Shown here: positions 41,546 to 53,229 of the stretch, piece by piece
Position numbering within the stretch: the first letter of the stretch is position 1
Layout of the letters: the number at the start of each line of letters is the position of its first letter
Source of the DNA: an uncultured Jannaschia sp.
GTDB lineage: Bacteria; Pseudomonadota; Alphaproteobacteria; Rhodobacterales; Rhodobacteraceae
Direction: 5' to 3'
DNA: 64,000 nucleotides
NCBI RefSeq assembly: GCF_947503795.1
Contig: NZ_CANNEZ010000002.1
Coordinates: forward strand, 310,001-374,000
Translations under genes and position numbers: made by a program
The notes under the pieces: model-generated
What the model saw: only the letters and a program-made list of their open reading frames with translations
Databases searched by the model: none
Told to the model about the DNA's origin: nothing

Positions 41546-43666
41546 ATGAAGGACACCGCAACCGTGACGACGCGCACCTGGCGTCTCGACGACACCGCGC
41601 CCGGCACCGGCACGCGCCAGACCATGGTGCTCGCCGCCGAGCACGACCGCCTGCCGCAGGTGGTCTATTGGGGGGCGCCCCTGCCGCCCGAGGCCGATCT
41701 CGCGACGCTCGCCGCGGCCCACGCGATCGACGTGACCGGCGGGATGCTCGACGCCAATCCCGACCTGTCGCTCTGCCCCGAGGCGGTGCGCTCCTTTCCC
41801 GGCCAGCCCGGCCTCATCCTGCGCGGCGAGGACGGCACGCCGCTCCTGCCCAAGTTCCATTACGCCTCCGAGGACGGCAGCCACGGCCTCGCCCTCACCT
41901 ACACGGATCCGGACAACGGCCTCGCCCTCACCTTCCGCCTGACGCCCGACCCCTCGACCCGGATCGTCCAGCTCAAGACCATCCTCACCTCCGAGCGGCC
42001 CGTCCATCTCCACTGGCTCGCCGCGCCCGTGCTGCCCGCGCCCCAGCAGTCCTCCGAGATGATCGATGTCGCCGGGCGTTGGACGGGCGAATTCCAGCTC
42101 AACCGCACGCCCTGGTCCGCAGGCATCCGCTACCGCGAGAACCGGACCGGGCGCACAGGGCACGAGCATTTCCCCGGCCTGATCGTCCCGGCCACCGGCG
42201 CCACGAACACCCAAGGCGAAGCGTGGGGCTTCCACTACGGCTGGTCCGGCGGACATCGCATGATCGCCGAGGAGCTGCCCGACGGCCGCCGCCAGATCCA
42301 GTTCGGCCATTCCGCCCGAATGGAGACGAAGCCCGCCACCCGGTTCGAGAGCGCCACGCTCTACGTCACCTATTCGCCCTATGGCCTGAACGGCTGCGCC
42401 GTCGCCTTCCAGCGCCATGCCCGCGACCGTATCGTGACCTGGCCCGACGACGCCCGCCCCCGGCCTGTGCATTACAACTGCTGGGAGGCCGTCTATTTCG
42501 ACCACAAGCTCCCGGTCCTGACCGACATCGCCAGCCGCGCCGCCGCCCTCGGGGCCGAGCGCTTCGTGCTCGACGACGGCTGGTTCGGCCAGCGCGACGA
42601 CGACACCCGCTCGCTCTCGGACTGGACGGTGGACGCGCGCAAGTATCCCGACGGGCTGGGCCCGCTGATCTCCCATGTCCACGGGCTGGGCATGACCTTC
42701 GGCATCTGGTTCGAGCCCGAGATGATCAATCCCGACAGCGACATCCACCGTGCCCATCCCGATTGGGCGCTGGGCGGCGACGACCAGACGCTGGGCCGCC
42801 AGCAGAAGGCGCTGAACATGGCGCTGCCCGAGGTGCGGGACTTCATCTACGATCGGATGGCCGCGATCCTCGCCGCGCACGAGATCGACTACGTCAAATG
42901 GGACCACAACCGCGTGCTACCCATGCCAGATGCCGACCAGACCCGCGGCTCCTACGCGCTGATCGACCGGCTCCGCGCCGCCTTCCCGCAGGTCGAGATC
43001 GAGAGCTGTGCCTCGGGCGGCGGGCGCATCGATTTCGGGATCCTCAAGCGGACCCAGCGCGTCTGGCTCTCCGATTCGAACGACGCGCTGGAACGCCTCC
43101 GCATCCAGCACGACGCGGCGCTCTTCCTGCCGCTCGCGGTCACCGGCTCCCATGTCGGGCCCCGCCGCTGCCACACATCCGGGCGCATCCTCGACATCTC
43201 GTTCCGCGCATGGGTCGCGGCCCAGCGGCATATGGGGTTCGAGATGGATCCCCGCGAACTCGACGACCACGAGGCGCGCGTCCTCACCGAGGTCACCGCC
43301 TGGTGGAAGGCGAACCGCGACTGGATGACCCTGGCCGATATCCACCGGCTCGACGCCCCCGACCCCGCCATCCTCGCCGAGCAGCAGCAGCACCGCACCG
43401 GCGACCGCTTCGTGGTCTTCGCGGGCAAGGCCGCCACCTCGACCCAGATCGCGCCGCGCCCGCTGCGCCTGACCGCGCTCGAGGCCGATGCCACCTACCG
43501 GATCGAGCTCATCAACCGTGCCTCTGCACCCGCCCTGTCGCGCGGCAACCCGATCCTCAAGGACGGCCCGATCGATGTTTCGGGCACTTGGCTCATGCAT
43601 CACGGCGTTACCCTGCCGTGGCATTTCCCCGAGACGATGTGGGTTCTCGAAGGGACGCGGCTGTGA
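41546..43666 (+). CDS. Alpha-galactosidase (GH36)
   Basis: 706 residues of the GH36 family (no signal peptide, so cytosolic). Catalytic nucleophile Asp453 in YVKWDHNR and acid/base Asp510 in WLSDSNDALERLR; CASGGGRIDFGIL is another family motif. It hydrolyses alpha-galactosides such as melibiose or raffinose after import. 10 bases behind the permease gene. Confidence 0.95.
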   Translation: MKDTATVTTRTWRLDDTAPGTGTRQTMVLAAEHDRLPQVVYWGAPLPPEADLATLAAAHAIDVTGGMLDANPDLSLCPEAVRSFPGQPGLILRGEDGTPLLPKFHYASEDGSHGLALTYTDPDNGLALTFRLTPDPSTRIVQLKTILTSERPVHLHWLAAPVLPAPQQSSEMIDVAGRWTGEFQLNRTPWSAGIRYRENRTGRTGHEHFPGLIVPATGATNTQGEAWGFHYGWSGGHRMIAEELPDGRRQIQFGHSARMETKPATRFESATLYVTYSPYGLNGCAVAFQRHARDRIVTWPDDARPRPVHYNCWEAVYFDHKLPVLTDIASRAAALGAERFVLDDGWFGQRDDDTRSLSDWTVDARKYPDGLGPLISHVHGLGMTFGIWFEPEMINPDSDIHRAHPDWALGGDDQTLGRQQKALNMALPEVRDFIYDRMAAILAAHEIDYVKWDHNRVLPMPDADQTRGSYALIDRLRAAFPQVEIESCASGGGRIDFGILKRTQRVWLSDSNDALERLRIQHDAALFLPLAVTGSHVGPRRCHTSGRILDISFRAWVAAQRHMGFEMDPRELDDHEARVLTEVTAWWKANRDWMTLADIHRLDAPDPAILAEQQQHRTGDRFVVFAGKAATSTQIAPRPLRLTALEADATYRIELINRASAPALSRGNPILKDGPIDVSGTWLMHHGVTLPWHFPETMWVLEGTRL

Positions 43667-43683
43667 CCCGACCTTCATCTCGC

Positions 43684-43766
43684 ATTAAGGTTAACGCGAC
43701 CGCCCTTTTCCTCTGGCCGGAAATACCTCGGGGGGGCGCCGCAGGCGCGGGGGCAGCGCCCCCTCC
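43684..43766 (+). repeat. Dispersed intergenic repeat, copy 2
   Basis: The second copy of the 84-base element described at 21031. It has TTAAGGTTAACG, CCTCTGGCCGGAAATACC and the hairpins GGCGCC-gca-GGCGC(C) and GGGGGC-agc-GCCCCC. It lies in the 199-base gap between the alpha-galactosidase and the SDR gene, where a transcript end or partial terminator is plausible. The rest of the gap holds nothing else I recognise. Confidence 0.7.
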
Positions 43767-43865
43767 GGACGCGCCACCAAACACCCCTGCCGCCCGGTCC
43801 GCGCCCATGACACCCACCCGACCGAGATTCCCCGTGGCGCGCCCACGACCCATCCGAGGCTCCCG

Positions 43866-44636
43866 ATGACCGACATGCCCACCTATCCCGACCTCGACGG
43901 CGCCTCCGTCTTCATCACCGGCGGCGGCTCCGGCATCGGCGCGAGCCTGACCGAAGGCTTCCTGCGCCAGGGCGCGCGCGTCGCCTTCATCGGCCGCTCG
44001 GATGCCTCGGCCTTCGTATCGGAGATGTCCGAGGCGACGGGCAACACGCCACTCTTCATCCAGGGCGACATCACCGACATCGCCGGCCTGCGCGCCGCGA
44101 TGGACCGGGCCGCGGAGGCCCACGGCCCCGTCACCCGCCTCGTCAACAATGCCGCCAACGACCAGCGCCACGACAGCCTCGATGTCGACGAGGACTTCTA
44201 CCGCTGGTCCACCGACATCAACTTCAAGTCGTATTTCTTCGCCTGCCAGCACGCGATCGCGGGGATGCGGGCGGGCGGCTACGGCCACATCGTCAACTTC
44301 TCCTCGATCTCCTACATGATGGGGAATGCGGGTTACGCGCTCTATACCGCGTCGAATGCCGCGATCACCGGCATGACCCGGTCGATGGCGCGCGAGTTCG
44401 GGCCTGACGGCATCCGCATCAACGCGCTCGCCCCCGGCTGGGTCCTGACCCAGAAGCAGCTCGACAAGTGGGCGACGCCGGACGGGCTGGCCGCCCATCT
44501 CGACCGCCAATGCCTCAAGACCCATCTTGCCCCCGACGATATCGTGGCCCCGACGCTGTTTCTCTCCAGCACCGCCTCGCGGATGATGACCGGCCAGCTC
44601 ATGGCCGTGGACGGCGGCGTGGTCGTTACCGGATGA
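43866..44636 (+). CDS. SDR sugar dehydrogenase, probably D-galactose 1-dehydrogenase
   Basis: 256-residue short-chain dehydrogenase: cofactor motif GGGSGIG, NNAA (NNAANDQRH), Ser-Tyr-Lys in [20 protein letters not shown], and no Asp-type strand-2 end, which gives a mixed NAD(P) preference. Similar SDRs in alphaproteobacterial sugar operons oxidise galactose, fucose or arabinose to lactones. Its stop overlaps dgoK (ATGA). The galactose reading rests on the neighbouring glycosidases, DgoK and DgoA. Confidence 0.85.
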   Translation: MTDMPTYPDLDGASVFITGGGSGIGASLTEGFLRQGARVAFIGRSDASAFVSEMSEATGNTPLFIQGDITDIAGLRAAMDRAAEAHGPVTRLVNNAANDQRHDSLDVDEDFYRWSTDINFKSYFFACQHAIAGMRAGGYGHIVNFSSISYMMGNAGYALYTASNAAITGMTRSMAREFGPDGIRINALAPGWVLTQKQLDKWATPDGLAAHLDRQCLKTHLAPDDIVAPTLFLSSTASRMMTGQLMAVDGGVVVTG

Positions 44637-45514
44637 CGGGCTGGATCGCCCTCGATTGGGGCACCACGGCCCTGCGCGCGACCCGCATGGACGGGACCGA
44701 CCCGCAGGAGACGCGGCAGAACGAGGCGGGCATGGCCGGGCTCGCGCGGGACGGGTTCGAGCCCGCGCTCCTCGAACTCGTCGGCGACTGGATCGACGAT
44801 GCCCCCCTCGTGATCGCCTGCGGCATGGTCGGTTCGCGGCAGGGCTGGCACGAGGCGCCCTACGCCGCCGTTCCCTCCGCCCCGCTCGGCGCCGGGCTGG
44901 TGGAGGTGCCAACCAACGATCCGCGCCTCCGCGTCCGCATCGTGCCCGGCCTGTCGCAGCAGACGCCGCATCCGGACGTGATGCGCGGCGAGGAGACGCA
45001 GATCGCGGGCATCCTCGCGCGCCTGCCCGACTTCGACGGCGTCGCCTGCCTGCCGGGCACCCATACCAAGTGGGCGCATCTGAGCGCGGGCGAGGTCGTC
45101 AGCTTCCGCACCATCATGACCGGCGAGGTCTTCGCCGCCCTCGGCCGCGACACGATCCTGCGCCATTCGCTGGGTGGCGACGGCTGGTCCGAGGCGGCGT
45201 TCCTCGACGCCGTGTCCGACGCGCTCTCTCGGCCCGAAACCCTCACCGCGCGCCTGTTCGAACTGCGCGCCGCCGACCTCCTCCACGGGCAGGATTCCAC
45301 CACCGCGCGGTCGATCCTCTCGGGGCTCTTGATCGGGGCCGAACTGGCCGCCACCAAGCCGTGGTGGATGGGCCGCGACGTCGTCGTTACCGGCTCGGAC
45401 ACGACCACCCGCGCCTATGCCTCCGCCCTGCGCGCGCAGGGCCTCGACCCGACCATCCTCGCCGCCGACGCCATGACGTGGGCCGGTCTCGCCGCCGCCA
45501 GGAGCCTGCCATGA
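44633..45514 (+). CDS. dgoK: 2-dehydro-3-deoxygalactonokinase
   Basis: 293 residues of the DgoK family: [16 protein letters not shown] at the N terminus, [28 protein letters not shown] and [16 protein letters not shown]. Phosphorylates 2-keto-3-deoxygalactonate in the De Ley-Doudoroff pathway. Start and stop both overlap neighbours (ATGA). Confidence 0.94.
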   Translation: MTGWIALDWGTTALRATRMDGTDPQETRQNEAGMAGLARDGFEPALLELVGDWIDDAPLVIACGMVGSRQGWHEAPYAAVPSAPLGAGLVEVPTNDPRLRVRIVPGLSQQTPHPDVMRGEETQIAGILARLPDFDGVACLPGTHTKWAHLSAGEVVSFRTIMTGEVFAALGRDTILRHSLGGDGWSEAAFLDAVSDALSRPETLTARLFELRAADLLHGQDSTTARSILSGLLIGAELAATKPWWMGRDVVVTGSDTTTRAYASALRAQGLDPTILAADAMTWAGLAAARSLP

Positions 45515-46131
45515 CCCGACCGCTGATCGCCATCCTGCGCGGGCTTCCCCCGGACGATGCCGTACCCGCCTGCGAGGCGCTGATCGCCGCCGGGATCACC
45601 GTGATCGAGGTGCCGCTGAACTCGCCCGAGCCGCTGCGCTCCATCGCCGCGATGGCCGAGGCGGCGGGCGACCGCGCGATCATTGGGGCGGGCACCGTCC
45701 TCTCCGCCTCCGAGGTCGAGGCCGTGGCCGAGGCGGGCGGGCGCCTGATCGTGTCGCCCAATGCCGATGCCGACGTGATCGCCCGCACCCGCGAACTGGG
45801 CCTCGAAAGCTGGCCCGGCATCTTCACCCCGACCGAGGCCTTCGCCGCCATCAAGGCCGGCGCGACGGGCCTGAAGCTTTTTCCCGGCTCCATGGCGGGA
45901 CCGGGCGGGCTCAAGGCGATGAAGGCGGTCCTGCCGGGCACGCATCCGGTCTACGCCGTCGGCGGCGCGGGCCCCGAGAACTTCGCCGAGTGGCTGGCGG
46001 CGGGGGCCGACGGCTTCGGCCTCGGGACCGCGCTCTACACGCCCGGCCTCGCCCCGGACGAGATCGCCGCCCGCGCCCGCCGCATCGTCGCGGCCTATGA
46101 CGCGGCCACCGACGCGGGACGCATGGCATGA
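45511..46131 (+). CDS. dgoA: 2-dehydro-3-deoxy-6-phosphogalactonate aldolase
   Basis: 206 residues, class I aldolase of the KDPG/KDPGal family. Glu in VIEVPLNSP and Schiff-base Lys in GLKLFPGS are present, with GAGTVLS and VYAVGGAGP. Splits KDPGal to pyruvate and glyceraldehyde 3-phosphate, the latter being the substrate of the GAPDH at 48864. Confidence 0.95.
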   Translation: MTRPLIAILRGLPPDDAVPACEALIAAGITVIEVPLNSPEPLRSIAAMAEAAGDRAIIGAGTVLSASEVEAVAEAGGRLIVSPNADADVIARTRELGLESWPGIFTPTEAFAAIKAGATGLKLFPGSMAGPGGLKAMKAVLPGTHPVYAVGGAGPENFAEWLAAGADGFGLGTALYTPGLAPDEIAARARRIVAAYDAATDAGRMA

Positions 46132-46991
46132 CCCAGGCCCGGATCTGGGACGACCGCGTCTGCGCGCTGGGCGAAGGCGCGCTGTGGCATCCCGAACGCC
46201 AGCAGCTCTTCTGGTTCGACATCCTCGCCGCCACGCTCCACAGCCGCGCGGGCGACACGCCGCTTTCGTGGACCTTCCCCGAGCCGGTCAGCGCCGCGGG
46301 CTGGATCGACCGCGACACGCTGATGGTCGCGGGGGCCACGGGCTTCTGGCAGTTCGACATCCCCTCGGGCGAGATCGCGCGGCTGGCCGATCTCGAAGCC
46401 GACCGGCCCGACACCCGCTCGAACGACGGGCGCGCCGACCCGGTCGGCGGCTTCTGGATCGGCACGATGGGGCTCGGGGCGGAACCGGGCGCCGGTGCGA
46501 TCTACCGGTATTTCCGGGGCGAAGTCCGCCGCATCGTGGCCGATATCACCATCCCCAACTCAATCTGCTTCTCGCCCCATGGGGATTTCGCCTATTACGC
46601 AGACACCCGCGCGGGGATCATCTGGCGACAGCGGATCGACCGCGCGGGCTGGCCCTCGGGCAAGCGCGAGGTCTTCGCGGATTTCTCGGGCGTCGGCCTC
46701 GCGCCCGACGGGGCGGTCTGCGACGCGGATGGCAATGTCTGGGTCGCGCAATGGGGCGCGTGGCGGGTCGCCTGCCACGGCCCCGACGGGCGGTTCCTGC
46801 AGGCGCTGGCCTGCGGTGCCGCGCACACCACCTGCCCGGCCTTCGGCGGCCCCGACCTCGCCACGATGTACGTGACCTCCGCCACCCAGGGGCTCGACGA
46901 CGGCACGCTTGATCACCAGCCGGGCGGCGGGCGCACCTGGGCCGCCGAGATGCCGGTGCGGGGTCTCGCCGAACACAAGGTCGTCCTGTGA
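46128..46991 (+). CDS. SMP-30/gluconolactonase family lactonase
   Basis: 287 residues, six-bladed propeller. Metal ligands Glu ([10 protein letters not shown]), Asn in [11 protein letters not shown] and Asp in [14 protein letters not shown] are present, and [19 protein letters not shown] is a family motif. It should open the sugar lactone (galactonolactone) made by the SDR. Both ends overlap neighbours. Confidence 0.92.
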   Translation: MTQARIWDDRVCALGEGALWHPERQQLFWFDILAATLHSRAGDTPLSWTFPEPVSAAGWIDRDTLMVAGATGFWQFDIPSGEIARLADLEADRPDTRSNDGRADPVGGFWIGTMGLGAEPGAGAIYRYFRGEVRRIVADITIPNSICFSPHGDFAYYADTRAGIIWRQRIDRAGWPSGKREVFADFSGVGLAPDGAVCDADGNVWVAQWGAWRVACHGPDGRFLQALACGAAHTTCPAFGGPDLATMYVTSATQGLDDGTLDHQPGGGRTWAAEMPVRGLAEHKVVL

Positions 46992-48880
46992 CGCGAACGC
47001 TGGGGACCTGCTGGTATCCCGAACACTGGCCCGAGGCGATGTGGGCGGGCGACGCCGCGCGCATGGCCGATCTCGGCCTGACCTGGGTTCGGATCGGCGA
47101 GTTCGCATGGTCGAAGCTGGAGCCCGAGCCAGGCCGCTTCGACTGGGGCTGGCTCGACCGCGCGGTCGATGTGCTGACGGAGGCGGGGCTGCGCGTCGTG
47201 ATGGGCACGCCTTCGGCCACGCCGCCCCGCTGGATGCTCGACCGCCACCCCGACATGCTCGCCGTGGACGCCGAGGGACGCCCGCGCGGCTTCGGCTCCC
47301 GCCGCCACTATTGCTTCAGCCACGCGGGCTATCGCGAGGAGGCCGCGCGGATGGCTGGCCACATGGCCGAGCGCTATGGCGACCGGGTCGCGGCGTGGCA
47401 GACCGACAACGAATACGGCTGCCACGACACCGTGCTCAGCTATTCCGACGCCGCGCGCGACGCCTTCCGCGACTGGCTCCGTCACCGCTACCAGACACCG
47501 GAGGCGCTGAACGCGGCCTGGGGCAACGTCTTTTGGTCGATGGACTACGCCGACTGGGCCGAGATCGACCTGCCCCACCTCACCGTGACCGAACCGAACC
47601 CCTCCCACGCGCTCGCCTTCCGCCGCTTCTCCAGCGACCAGGTGATCCGCTGGAACGCCGCACAGGTCGAGGCCATCCGGGCCCATTCCGACGCGCCGAT
47701 CTCGCACAATTACATGGGCCGCGTGACCGAGTTCGATCACCACGTCCTCGGGCGCCAGATGGAGATCGCGACCTGGGACAGCTACCCGCTGGGCTTCCTG
47801 CTGGACCGCGTGCCCGGCGGCGATCGCGCCGCCTATCTCCGGCAGGGCGATCCGGACTTCCAGGCCTTCCACCACGATCTCTATCGCGGCGTCTCGCCCC
47901 GCTGGTGGGTGATGGAGCAGCAGCCCGGCCCGGTGAACTGGGCGCCGTGGAACCCCGCCCCGCTGCCCGGCATGGTCCGGCTCTGGACGTGGGAAGCCTT
48001 CGCCCATGGCGCCGAATGCGTCAGCTGGTTCCGCTGGCGGCAGTTCCCGCAGGCGCAGGAGCAGCAGCATGCGGGCCTCCGCCGCCCCGATGACGGCCCC
48101 GGTCATGGCTGGGCCGAGGCCGAGACCGTCGCAGCCGAACTGCGCGACGCGCCGGAGGTCTCGCCCGTGCAGGCCCCCGTCGCGCTGATCTTCGACTACG
48201 CGTCGCAATGGGCGTGGGAGGTGCAGCCGCAGGGCTTGGGCTTCGACCATTTCGCGCTGGCCTTCGACCTCTACCGCGCGCTCCGGTCGTTGGGGCTCAG
48301 CATCGACATCCTGCCGCCGGACACCGCCGATCTCGACGGCTATGCGCTCGTTCTCGTGCCCGGTCTCCTCACCCTGACGGACCCGCTTCGTGCCGCGATC
48401 GCGGCCGCGCCGGGACTCGTCCTCACCGGGCCACGCACCGACCTGAAGACCCGCGAGCTGGGCATTCCGCAGCCCCTCGGCCCCGCCCTGTCAGGCTTGC
48501 GGGCGACCAGCGTGATGGAGGAGACCTTCCCGCCCGACGCCCCCCGCCCGCTCAGCGGTGGAGGGCGCGCGACGCTCTGGCTGGAGCATCTCGAGACCGG
48601 GGCCGAGGTCGTCGAGGCCACGGCGGACGGCACCCCCGTCCTGATCCGCGACGGCGACCGCGCCCATCTCGCGACCTGGCCCGACCGTTTGGCCGCGCGT
48701 CGTATTCTGCGCGATCTGGCCCGCGACGCCGGGCTCGAGACATGCGACCTGCCAGAAGGCTTACGCATCCGCGACACGGGCACGGAGCGGTTCGTCTTCA
48801 ACTACGCCGCCGAGGCGCGCGACTTCGACGGCGAGACCGTGCCCCCGGCGGGTCTTCTTCGGCTCACGCGCCCATCCTGA
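46988..48880 (+). CDS. Beta-galactosidase (GH42)
   Basis: 630 residues; acid/base Glu142 (TDNEYGCHD) and nucleophile Glu310 (WWVMEQQPGPVNW) with the typical three GH42 domains. The start is GTG and overlaps the lactonase stop (GTGA). No signal peptide, so it acts on imported beta-galactosides. Its last 17 bases overlap the convergent GAPDH gene. Confidence 0.95.
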   Translation: MTRTLGTCWYPEHWPEAMWAGDAARMADLGLTWVRIGEFAWSKLEPEPGRFDWGWLDRAVDVLTEAGLRVVMGTPSATPPRWMLDRHPDMLAVDAEGRPRGFGSRRHYCFSHAGYREEAARMAGHMAERYGDRVAAWQTDNEYGCHDTVLSYSDAARDAFRDWLRHRYQTPEALNAAWGNVFWSMDYADWAEIDLPHLTVTEPNPSHALAFRRFSSDQVIRWNAAQVEAIRAHSDAPISHNYMGRVTEFDHHVLGRQMEIATWDSYPLGFLLDRVPGGDRAAYLRQGDPDFQAFHHDLYRGVSPRWWVMEQQPGPVNWAPWNPAPLPGMVRLWTWEAFAHGAECVSWFRWRQFPQAQEQQHAGLRRPDDGPGHGWAEAETVAAELRDAPEVSPVQAPVALIFDYASQWAWEVQPQGLGFDHFALAFDLYRALRSLGLSIDILPPDTADLDGYALVLVPGLLTLTDPLRAAIAAAPGLVLTGPRTDLKTRELGIPQPLGPALSGLRATSVMEETFPPDAPRPLSGGGRATLWLEHLETGAEVVEATADGTPVLIRDGDRAHLATWPDRLAARRILRDLARDAGLETCDLPEGLRIRDTGTERFVFNYAAEARDFDGETVPPAGLLRLTRPS

Positions 48881-49844
48881 GCCCGAGGTCCAGCATCCGG
48901 TTCGCGAAGCCCCATTCGTTGTCGTACCAGCCGAAGACCCGCATCAGCCCGCCCGTCGCGGCGCGGGTCTCGGGCAGCGCCATGATGACGCTCTCGGCGC
49001 GGCCCCTCAGGTCCGAGCTGACGAGCGGACCCATCTCGGTCCCGATCACGCCGCCCGCCGCCGTAAGCGCCGCGTTCACCGCACCCACATCCGTCACCTT
49101 CGCGGGCAGGAACGTCAGGTCCACCGCCGAGACGCTGGCCACGGGCACGCGCACCGACTGGCACGGCACCCGCCCCGCCAGGTGCGGCAGCACCTGATCG
49201 ACCAGCCGGCCCGCGCTGGTCGTCGTCGGCACCATCGAGAGCGCCGCCGCGCGACTGCGCCCGAGATCCGAGCCGCCCCGCGCCATGTCCACGGTCGGCT
49301 GGCTGCCGGTGTAGCAATGGATCGTCGTCATCGAGCCCGATACCACGCCCACCGCCGCATCGAGCACGGCCAGGAGCGGAGCCACCGCGTTGGTCGTGCA
49401 GGATGCGTTCGAAACGACGCGATGCGCCGGGTCCAGCATGTCATCATTCGCGCCCAGCACCACGGTCGCGTCCGCCACGTCGGATGGGCCCGACATCAGC
49501 ACCTTCCCCGCCCCGGCCAGCAGGCCGCGCTCGACCTCGGCGCGGGTGCCGGCATGGCCCGTGCATTCCATCACGAGATCCACCCCCGAGAGCGTCAACG
49601 TCCGAAGGTCGGGCGTCCGGTAGAACGGGATCGCGCGCCCGTCCACCACCAGCGCATCCTCGCCGGTCTCGACCGTTCCCGGCCACGGGCCGAAGACGCT
49701 GTCGTAGCGGAAGAGATAGGCACAGGCATCCAGCGCGGCGATGTCGTTGATCCCGACGATCTCGATCCCCGCGCCGGCCCCGCCCAGATGCGCCCGCAGG
49801 ATCGACCGTCCGATCCGTCCGAACCCGTTGATGAACACCCGCAT
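48864..49844 (-). CDS. gap: Glyceraldehyde-3-phosphate dehydrogenase family protein
   Basis: 326 residues. Cofactor fold INGFGRIGRS; Cys149 in SNASCTTN is the classical active-site position and His in TTIHCYTGSQ follows. Phosphate-site TTTSAG and VASVSAVDLTF are present, GWYDNEWGFANRM ends it. It may be the second GAPDH of the organism or a sugar-specific paralogue close to erythrose-4-phosphate dehydrogenase. Convergent with the galactosidase. Confidence 0.9.
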   Translation of the reverse strand: MRVFINGFGRIGRSILRAHLGGAGAGIEIVGINDIAALDACAYLFRYDSVFGPWPGTVETGEDALVVDGRAIPFYRTPDLRTLTLSGVDLVMECTGHAGTRAEVERGLLAGAGKVLMSGPSDVADATVVLGANDDMLDPAHRVVSNASCTTNAVAPLLAVLDAAVGVVSGSMTTIHCYTGSQPTVDMARGGSDLGRSRAAALSMVPTTTSAGRLVDQVLPHLAGRVPCQSVRVPVASVSAVDLTFLPAKVTDVGAVNAALTAAGGVIGTEMGPLVSSDLRGRAESVIMALPETRAATGGLMRVFGWYDNEWGFANRMLDLGLRMGA

Positions 49845-49948
49845 GGCACGCCTCCCGCCCCTTCATAGGAGAGCGACCACGACCGAGGTCAACGCCGAAG
49901 GCGTATCGCTACAATGCGCGTCTTTGCTCGGAAAACATGCCGGGGGTT

Positions 49949-49964
49949 TGGGGGCTGGCCCCCA
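49949..49964 (-). terminator. GC hairpin behind the lectin-like gene
   Basis: TGGGGGC and GCCCCCA around a tiny loop, set inside a GCCGGGGG-TTTG context; on the minus strand AAACCCCCGG and then TGTTTTCC follow, so it could end the upstream lectin-like transcript. The remaining 162-base gap up to 50006 shows nothing else. Confidence 0.4.
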
Positions 49965-50006
49965 TCGCGGCAGGGGAATGCGGCGTCAGCCGCGCCGCTT
50001 CGACGG

Positions 50007-50354
50007 TCAGACGTCCCATTCGTCGTCGGCACGCACCTCGCCGATCGCGGTCCAGTCGGCGCGGATGCGGGCGACGCGGGTGTCGCCCCAGGTGCGGAAG
50101 ATCATGTCGAACGCCTCCTCGGTGACGTTGCCATGGGTCAGGTCCGCGCGCTGGTTGGTGCGCTCGTCGATGTCGAACATCGCAAGCGCGGTCAGGATCA
50201 CGGGCACGGTCTTGAAGGGCTCGTCATAGGCGATGCGCACGCGCGCCTCGCGCGGCCCGCGGCCCGTCCACATCTCGCCGCCATCCTCGAAATCCGAGAA
50301 CATGACATGGCTGCCCTGCTGGACGCCGATGAGATGGTTGCGCAGCTTCCGCAT
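50007..50354 (-). CDS. H-type lectin domain protein
   Basis: 115 residues with the H-type lectin fold: GVQQGSHVMFSDFEDGGEMW at the N terminus, FKTVPVILTALAMFDIDERTN and DTRVARIRADWTAIGEV. The domain binds N-acetylgalactosamine in snail lectin, but the bacterial ligand is unknown. Cytosolic by sequence (no signal). It lies 3' of the F1-ATPase operon, behind its terminator; the same neighbourhood occurs in other Rhodobacteraceae. Confidence 0.85.
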   Translation of the reverse strand: MRKLRNHLIGVQQGSHVMFSDFEDGGEMWTGRGPREARVRIAYDEPFKTVPVILTALAMFDIDERTNQRADLTHGNVTEEAFDMIFRTWGDTRVARIRADWTAIGEVRADDEWDV

Positions 50355-50442
50355 GTCGGATCCGTACCCGTGGCCCCGTCTGATGCGGGGTCCGACGCCC
50401 AACCTATCCGAAAATCTGGCGAAAACAGGCCCCAAACACGAA

Positions 50443-50469
50443 GGCTCCGGGAATTTCGATCCCGGAGCC
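50443..50469 (-). terminator. Terminator of the atpHAGDC operon
   Basis: A perfect 10-bp stem GGCTCCGGGA / TCCCGGAGCC with a 7-base loop lies 30 bases after the atpC stop. On the minus strand it is followed by TTCGTGTTTGG, a modest T-rich tail. Confidence 0.75.
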
Positions 50470-50498
50470 CTCGGTGCCGTCCGCCGATCCCGCCGGGA

Positions 50499-50905
50499 TC
50501 AGAGGTTGGGCTGGTTTGAATTGAGGCCGATCTCGCCGCCCATCGCGACCATGTCGGCCAGAAGCTTGACCGCCGCGTCGACCGCGTCGTCGCCCGCCTC
50601 GTCACGGGCGGTGCGCGCCTGGTCGACCCAGTCGTCGAAGGTCTCCTGCGTGACGTCGTCCACGGGCAGCGCCCGCTCGGCGAGGACGGTGACGCCCGAG
50701 CCGATCTCGGCGAAGCCGCCGGTCACCGCGAATTTCTGCGCGCCGCCAGGGGCCTCGACCGTCAGGATGCCGGGCCGCAGGGTCGTGATGGTCGGCGCGT
50801 GGTCGGCCATCGCGGTCATGTCCCCGTCGGCGCCGGGGATGCGCACGGCATCGGCGTCGTCCATGGACGCCAGCCGCCGCTCGGGAGAGACGAGTTCGAA
50901 CTGCA

Positions 50906-50906
<1 letters not shown>
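50499..50906 (-). CDS. atpC: ATP synthase F1 epsilon subunit
   Basis: 135 residues; [28 protein letters not shown] and TLRPGILTV are conserved epsilon features; it forms the central stalk with gamma and inhibits hydrolysis. Last gene of the operon; TGATG overlap with atpD. The C-terminal helical part is short and Ala/Asp-rich, as often in alphaproteobacteria. Confidence 0.95.
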
Positions 50907-53220
<2,314 letters not shown>

Positions 53221-53229
53221 CGTCCGGCC

